From assembly GCA_018697195.1 (NCBI GenBank), contig JAGMWU010000028.1, forward strand, positions 5,346,685 through 5,410,684: 64,000 nt of DNA. Reading direction: 5' to 3'. A program made the position numbers and the translations under genes. Shown here piece by piece: positions 58,801-64,000 of the stretch. This DNA comes from Certhia americana (Eukaryota; Chordata; Aves; Passeriformes; Certhiidae). Numbering within the stretch: position 1 is the stretch's first letter; every line of letters begins with the position of its first letter. Under the pieces are notes generated by a model. It saw only the letters and a program-made list of their open reading frames with translations. It did not search any database and had not been told where the DNA came from.

Positions 58801-61800
58801 AGCACCCGCCGGTCGGTGTCTGTGCCTTCCCCCGCAGCACCCCCGGGGCTCTGGGCGCGGAGCCGCTGCCAAGACAGCAGCACGCTCCATTGTCCGGGTC
58901 GGGCTCAGCCACTGCCACCCGGGACGAGCTTCGGGCAGCCAACAAAACTGGCAACGCCAAAGAGACCCCGGAGGAGGCGAAGAGACAAACAACCGGAGAA
59001 ATCAACCCTCCCGAGAAAACAATGCAGCTTTCTGAGGCCGGGATCAAGTCGGGATCGTCCCCGCTGCGGGGCTAGACCTCGGCTCAGTGACGCGGCCACC
59101 GCGGCTGAGAAAGGGACCGCGGAGGAATGCGGCCAGGCGGGGGTCCCCAGGGCAGAGGGGGGCACGGGGGAAGTTCGTGTTTGGGAGCGGGGATTGCAAA
59201 GCCCTTTGCAGAGACTTGGGGCTCCGTTTTGGCCGCACCACCTGGAAATTTAACCCCTGAGTACAACCCAGGATCTGGGGAGGCAGGCTGCAAGTCAACG
59301 GAAGAGTCTAGTGCAGAGGGAGCAGGGATAAATCATTAAATCAGGCTGATTTTATGGATGTTTTAACCTTCCCTTCTCTTTGGTACCTTGAATTTACAGC
59401 TTCTGCAAAAAGATGCTCAAAGCTGGAGCCAAGAACACAAAACACGTGGCAGCATCTCTGCAGTTGGGGGAGGAACGTCGGGCAGAACCAGCAGGTTCCA
59501 GCCTCCTTCCTGCCTCAGTTTCCCCCGTATGGAGCTGCGGCCTCAATTCCCCAGCAGACGAAATTTTGGCTTTGCACAGTGCGGAAATAGGGGCTGGGGG
59601 TGCAGGAGAATGTGGGGATCCTGCTTGGCTGGGAAGTCCTGGGGGATAGATCAGCAAAATAGAAGAATAAGAGGAGTCGGGAGAGAGGAGAGGAAGAGCG
59701 AGGAGGCGGTGGCGGGGAGACAGACGGCACCGACCATCTGCTGCCGGTGCTTTTAATTGCTCGGGCTCGCTTCAGCTCCGCTGCCTCGGCTCTCCTACAG
59801 GAGCTGCCGCTGAGGAGAACCGGTCCCCAGCACCAGCCTGGGCCACAGGGAACACTCGGGAATGGGGCAGGATGAGCCCCAGCCCGGAGCAGCCCAGGGG
59901 CGATGGGAGAGCCGCGCTGTGCGGGGCTGAGCTGGGGGAGCAGAGTCTGCCGGGGATGGCTCCAACACCAAAACATCCCCGGGGCCGGGGAACCTCCGGC
60001 AACCGGCGCCGGCAGAGCCACGCTGGAGCAAAGGAAGGGAAAGCTGCTTGGAGCAGCTGCAGAGGCTGCACATAACCAGGCAGTTGCCCAATCCCTGACA
60101 GCTTTTTAAGGATGCCTCAATTCGAGCACTTGACGTGCACCTGGGGCTGCTGAGCTCTGCTCCAGGCTATAAATACCCCTCTGCTCCCTCCAGCAGCTTC
60201 TTCTGATCCATCGGCATCCCCAACACCTCCCCTGTGCTCCCCACTGCTGCCCTCATGACTGAGATATCCCCCCCCCCAAAACTCTCACCCAAGGTCCCCA
60301 TTCCTGCAGCATTGCTTTCCCCACACCCCCAAATCACCTTTGCCAATGGGCAGGACCAGGAACGAAAATCAAAATACAGAGCAAAATAAAAAACTGGGCA
60401 TCTGTGCTGAGTGTGAGAGCTCCCACTAGGAGCCACTGGGGGACCAGCACCACCCCCTGGCAGGCTGCTCCACTCTGGGTGGCTTTGGGGGTCCCCCCCA
60501 ATCACAAGGGGTGCAGGCCATGAGGTGTTTGTGTTGGCCCTTCCATAACACAAACAATAACAACAAGCCACCGTTCTCCCCACAGCCCCTTTATCCCTGA
60601 TTGGGCCGGGGGGAGCCCTAGCTGTTAATTATTCCTTCATCACACATGCAAAGAGCCTCAGTGTGGATGGACTCACTCCATGGAGCATCCACTCTCCCAG
60701 GGGCTGCTGTTGATTTATAGCTGGGCACCGCCTGCCCTTTAGGGGGTCCTCAGGCTCCCCAAGACCCCCCAACCCTTCCTGGGCTGGGGCTGCCAACCAC
60801 CATCCTGGATCCCATTAACCAGAGCCTGTTAATTGTTGTACACAGCAGGGACAGTCCCGGGAGGAAAATGCAGAGACAATGCTGCACCCGTGTGTCCCCA
60901 CACACAGCAGGACAGCCCAGCAGAGCTGTGGAGCCCAGCTCCTGGCACCCATCAGGGTTTGCAGGGAGGCCCCACGTTCAAGCAGCAGAGCTGCACGTCC
61001 CTCACCAGAGTGTTTACAAACAGCATCAGCGCTGCCAGCAGAACAAATGTGCCGTGCCTGGGGTTTAAATTCCCTCCTTAGGAAAGTCTGATGCTGAAAT
61101 TCAAAGCTCCAAAGAGCTGCACTCACCCCGTGCTGGGTGTCAGGTGTGAGGAGCTGGCTGGGCCTCTGTCAATGCTCAGTCTCTGAGCTGCTTGCTAATT
61201 CCAATGGGGAAAATTATCCCAATAAAGCCAAAAGATGGTGGTGGAACTGTGGGCATCAGTGGAGGTGGGAGTCCAAAGGCAGTGAAGAGGATGTGGAGGT
61301 AAATAAGTGTCCTGTGTTTGGAGCAAGCCAGCAGGTCCCTGTTGGACCAAAATATAAACCTGCCTGAAGGATTTCCAGGCCAAACTGGGAAAACACATCC
61401 AAAGAGATCACTCACCCAGCAGCTCAATACAATCAGCTGAGAGCACCAGCAGGAAAAAGCTTTGGGTGAAAGAAGTCAGACCCTTAATCTTGGATCAAAC
61501 CCTGCTCCCAACCCTCCTCTCCCTGCCTCATCCTTCCCCTTGGAATGTCACACTCCTTTTTCCATCACCCCAGGAAGTTTTATCCAACGTGGAGGGGAGC
61601 AGGGTCAGGCTGGGGACATCCCTCCACAAACACCCGAGCTCACGGGAGACGTGTCTGAGCCGGCATGGGGCATCCTGCCGGTAAGGAGGCACCTGGCACA
61701 CGTGGGAACAGGCCGGTATTCCTGAGGGATAAACCCGAGGATCAGACATTCAAACATTAAAAGAGGGGAAAGGGTGATGGGAAAAGCAGAGGGCACCTCT

Positions 61801-61884
61801 GCCTGATGTTCCTCAGGACCGGTGAGGAATTTCGGGAAGAGCCAGCCTGGAACAGCGATCCAGCCCCACTTCCCCACTCGTTTC

Positions 61885-62000
61885 CCCGCGTAATTGCCTC
61901 TCCGAATCACACAATTAGCATATGCAGAGGTAATTACAGATCGGAGGCGTATCAGTATCATCCTCAGGCGACTGCGGTGATTTCCGTGGAAAACTGAGGA
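61885..62000. promoter_or_regulatory. Candidate enhancer with TAAT sites
   Basis: Non-repetitive block with GTAATTG, ACAATTAGCATATGCA and GTAATTACA, i.e. three homeodomain-type TAAT cores and a POU-like centre in about 50 bases. Suggestive only. Confidence 0.25.
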
Positions 62001-62489
62001 GTGAGACAGCGCAAAAAATAAAATACCTCCAAAACCCAGGGAACGGGACAACGCTCCAGCCTCACACACACCTTTGCACTAAGAGCCGCTGTGGACGCAT
62101 TGCCAGGGTAAATCAGGGATTCAGGCAGGCTCCGAGCAACCCGGGAATGCGGTGGATGAGTTACGTTAATGCACACAAGTCCTCTGCCCTGCTCCTTCCT
62201 TTTCCTTCATCGCAGGGCTGGGGTTTGTGGGCTTTTCCTGCTTTCCATTTACCCGGAGGGTGGCATTATTGGGCGGCTGGAATGGGAAATTGCAGGGCTG
62301 GGCAGCTGCTCGCAGTTTAGGATTGCAACGTGTTAATTATGTTAAAGGCATTAAATAATTTAACTGTGTTGATGAAGGAGGGATGTTCTGAATGTTCAGA
62401 GAGGCGATGATGATGAAGGAGGTGCTGGAGGTAGTAGGATACCTACAGCCAAAGCTGCACAGACACCTCGTTCCCATCAGTTCCTTTGG

Positions 62490-62498
62490 AAACAAAAC

Positions 62499-62529
<31 letters not shown>
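62490..62529 (+). repeat. (AAAAC)n/(AAAC)n microsatellite
   Basis: AAAAC pentamers grading into AAAC and a poly-A run. Confidence 0.9.
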
Positions 62530-62531
<2 letters not shown>

Positions 62532-62736
62532 TTAAGGTTTAACAGCCCGGTTTGGAAATGTGTTTGGACACTCAGAGCTGGGACCGCGCTCTCTCCCTGC
62601 AGGGAAGGAATCAACCGCGACGGAGAAACCCGTTTTCCTAGGGAAGGACTGTTCGGCTCTGCCCTCCACCCCCGGGGGCTGCACATGCCGGGAGGAGCAG
62701 GGAGGACCCAGCGGTGCCCTGTCCCTGGTCCCGTTG

Positions 62737-62753
62737 TCACTAGATGGCAGTGG
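62737..62753 (+). promoter_or_regulatory. CTCF-like motif
   Basis: TCACTAGATGGCAGTGG closely matches the CTCF core form CCA(C/G)YAGRKGGCAGTG, within a CpG-rich patch. Confidence 0.45.
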
Positions 62754-64000
62754 AACATCTCGGTGAGGCTCGGGGGGTGTCCTCAGCCTCGGGAGACCCT
62801 CCGAGCCTCTCCCACCCTCCTGCCCCCCCCGCCGCGCAGACCCCGCAGCCATCGCACCGCAGGGCTGCTCCGGAGGGATCCCAGATGCGATCCCAGCACA
62901 CCCGAGCTCCCAGCATCGCCGTTGCCCTGGATACGGCCCGTTTTCTGGCTGAGACTTTATTTGGGTGGAAAAACAGAAGATCTTGGCTGCTTAGCCAGGA
63001 TTTCTCCTGCAGCAGGCTCGGCTCTGGGCTCACATGCCCTGCCCACGTCCGGGCTCTGTGGGGCAGCAGCACGAGTAGATCCCAAATGCCCCTCTCGATC
63101 CCAGGGCTGCAAATCGCCCTGCAGAGCCTGTGTAGACCCCAGCTGTCCCCTCGCAATGGGGACACGGCAAAGTGCAGGGACCACAAGTTCCCCAAGCTAT
63201 AAAGGGGAGAGGCAAGACAAATCCTGGAGTTCCTCTGGGGTAGAACCCAGCTCTTTAACCCAGGCACAATCACAATCACAAACTGCCCCGTGGACTGGCA
63301 GCACAGCAGAAGACTCCAGCACTAACAAACAAGGAATTCCCCAAGAAAATCAGTTTAGTTTAATCGTTGCAGTGGTTGGCACAGGGATGAACCAATCTAG
63401 AAATCAGCTCCATTAAATTACTGTAATTTCTGGGCATGGATCAACTCTGGATTTACAGACCTCCAAGCAGGGCACTGTCCACAGCAGAGTGGATTTTCAG
63501 AGAGGTCTGGTTTTCCTACCTCAGGACTTTCTCTCTGCCCTCCAGGACCAGCAGTCCTGGAGCTGAATCAATTCTTGTTTGGAAAAGAGACAGCAAAACT
63601 CAGAGATGGTTTCACCCCAAGGTGGTCAGGTCTGGGATGTGCAGCTGCAGGCTGAAACTCCTGGTCAGAATGCATGGGGGTTCCTGACAGGCAGAAATCC
63701 ACCCCAAATTCAAGACTAGCTGGGAGGACAAAGTCCCCAGGGTCAGCAGACCAGAGGGATGACACAGCACAGGCAGAGGACACCCAGGGTGAGAAAATAG
63801 GACAAAAAATAAACTGGAATTACCCTGGTCCTTGCTGGGCAGAGAGCAATCCTGCAGGGCTGATGTGATAAGAGACATCCCCTCCAAGTCCAGTAAAACC
63901 AAAATCCCACCAGTCCCTTCATCAGGCAAAACCCACAGCACTCACCACCTGCCCAGCAGGAGTGTCCAGACCAGCTCGGGAGAGATTTTGGGGTTTACTT

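Larger units (their letters stand above)
50341..64000. other. SLC6A17 upstream flank
   Basis: About 13.6 kb. It holds three CR1 fragments near its start, CpG-enriched patches at about 58,800-59,150, 59,700-60,020 and 62,540-62,900, and no ORF or splice-linked exon set that I can relate to a known protein. Confidence 0.6.

Noticed and set aside
58816..60109. Overlapping ORFs in CpG-enriched DNA
   Set aside because: No domain, no splice-linked partner, and composition alone explains them.
1..64000. CRISPR arrays, operons, tRNA/rRNA genes, endogenous retroviruses
   Set aside because: No spaced direct repeats, cloverleaf-like sequences, LTR pairs or retroviral reading frames were seen; the sequence is vertebrate with CR1 as the only mobile family I recognise.

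Overview
This is vertebrate nuclear DNA, almost certainly from a bird and probably a passerine. The evidence is the dozen or so fragments of CR1 non-LTR retrotransposon, the absence of recognisable mammalian-type SINEs, short introns, GC-rich CpG-island promoters and several minisatellites. Two neuronal membrane-protein genes lie head-to-tail on the minus strand: KCNC4 (Kv3.4, a Shaw-type voltage-gated potassium channel) and SLC6A17 (NTT4/XT1, a synaptic-vesicle amino acid transporter). The same pair is adjacent in the same relative orientation on human chromosome 1p13.3, so this is conserved synteny. From general knowledge, the avian counterpart lies on a GC-rich microchromosome (chicken 26); that is inference.

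Region by region. 1-2,690: downstream flank of KCNC4, with two adjacent minisatellites and a CR1 fragment; no gene seen. 2,690-23,865: KCNC4 read right to left. Coding exons are 23161-22511, 18188-17252 and 15827-15642, followed by two mutually exclusive last exons: a proximal one (10562-10444, ending in the Kv3-type tail S-P-x-P-S-I-L) and a distal one (3761-3700). All splice phases agree and give proteins of 630 or 611 residues. Both last exons have a downstream polyadenylation signal. 23,160-24,500: CpG island with a minus-strand TATA box. 24,500-28,000: intergenic. 28,000-32,075: inferred long 3' UTR of SLC6A17. 32,076-42,737: eleven coding exons of SLC6A17, which join in frame to exactly 727 codons plus a stop, the length I know for the human protein. 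42,860-49,840: an intron in the 5' UTR. 49,841-50,340: CpG island with a candidate first non-coding exon ending in a strong splice donor. 50,350-64,000: about 13.6 kb of upstream flank with CR1 fragments, CpG-rich patches, a CTCF-like motif and TAAT-rich blocks, but no recognisable protein-coding gene.

Functionally, the two genes act in excitable cells. Kv3.4 gives fast-inactivating, high-threshold potassium current through its N-terminal ball, which is intact here. NTT4 loads neutral amino acids into synaptic vesicles. Nothing suggests a mobile, prokaryotic or viral system. The main finding is the pair of alternative Kv3.4 C-terminal exons, separated by an intron segment that holds a (GGGAA)16 tract and three perfect MEF2 consensus sites.
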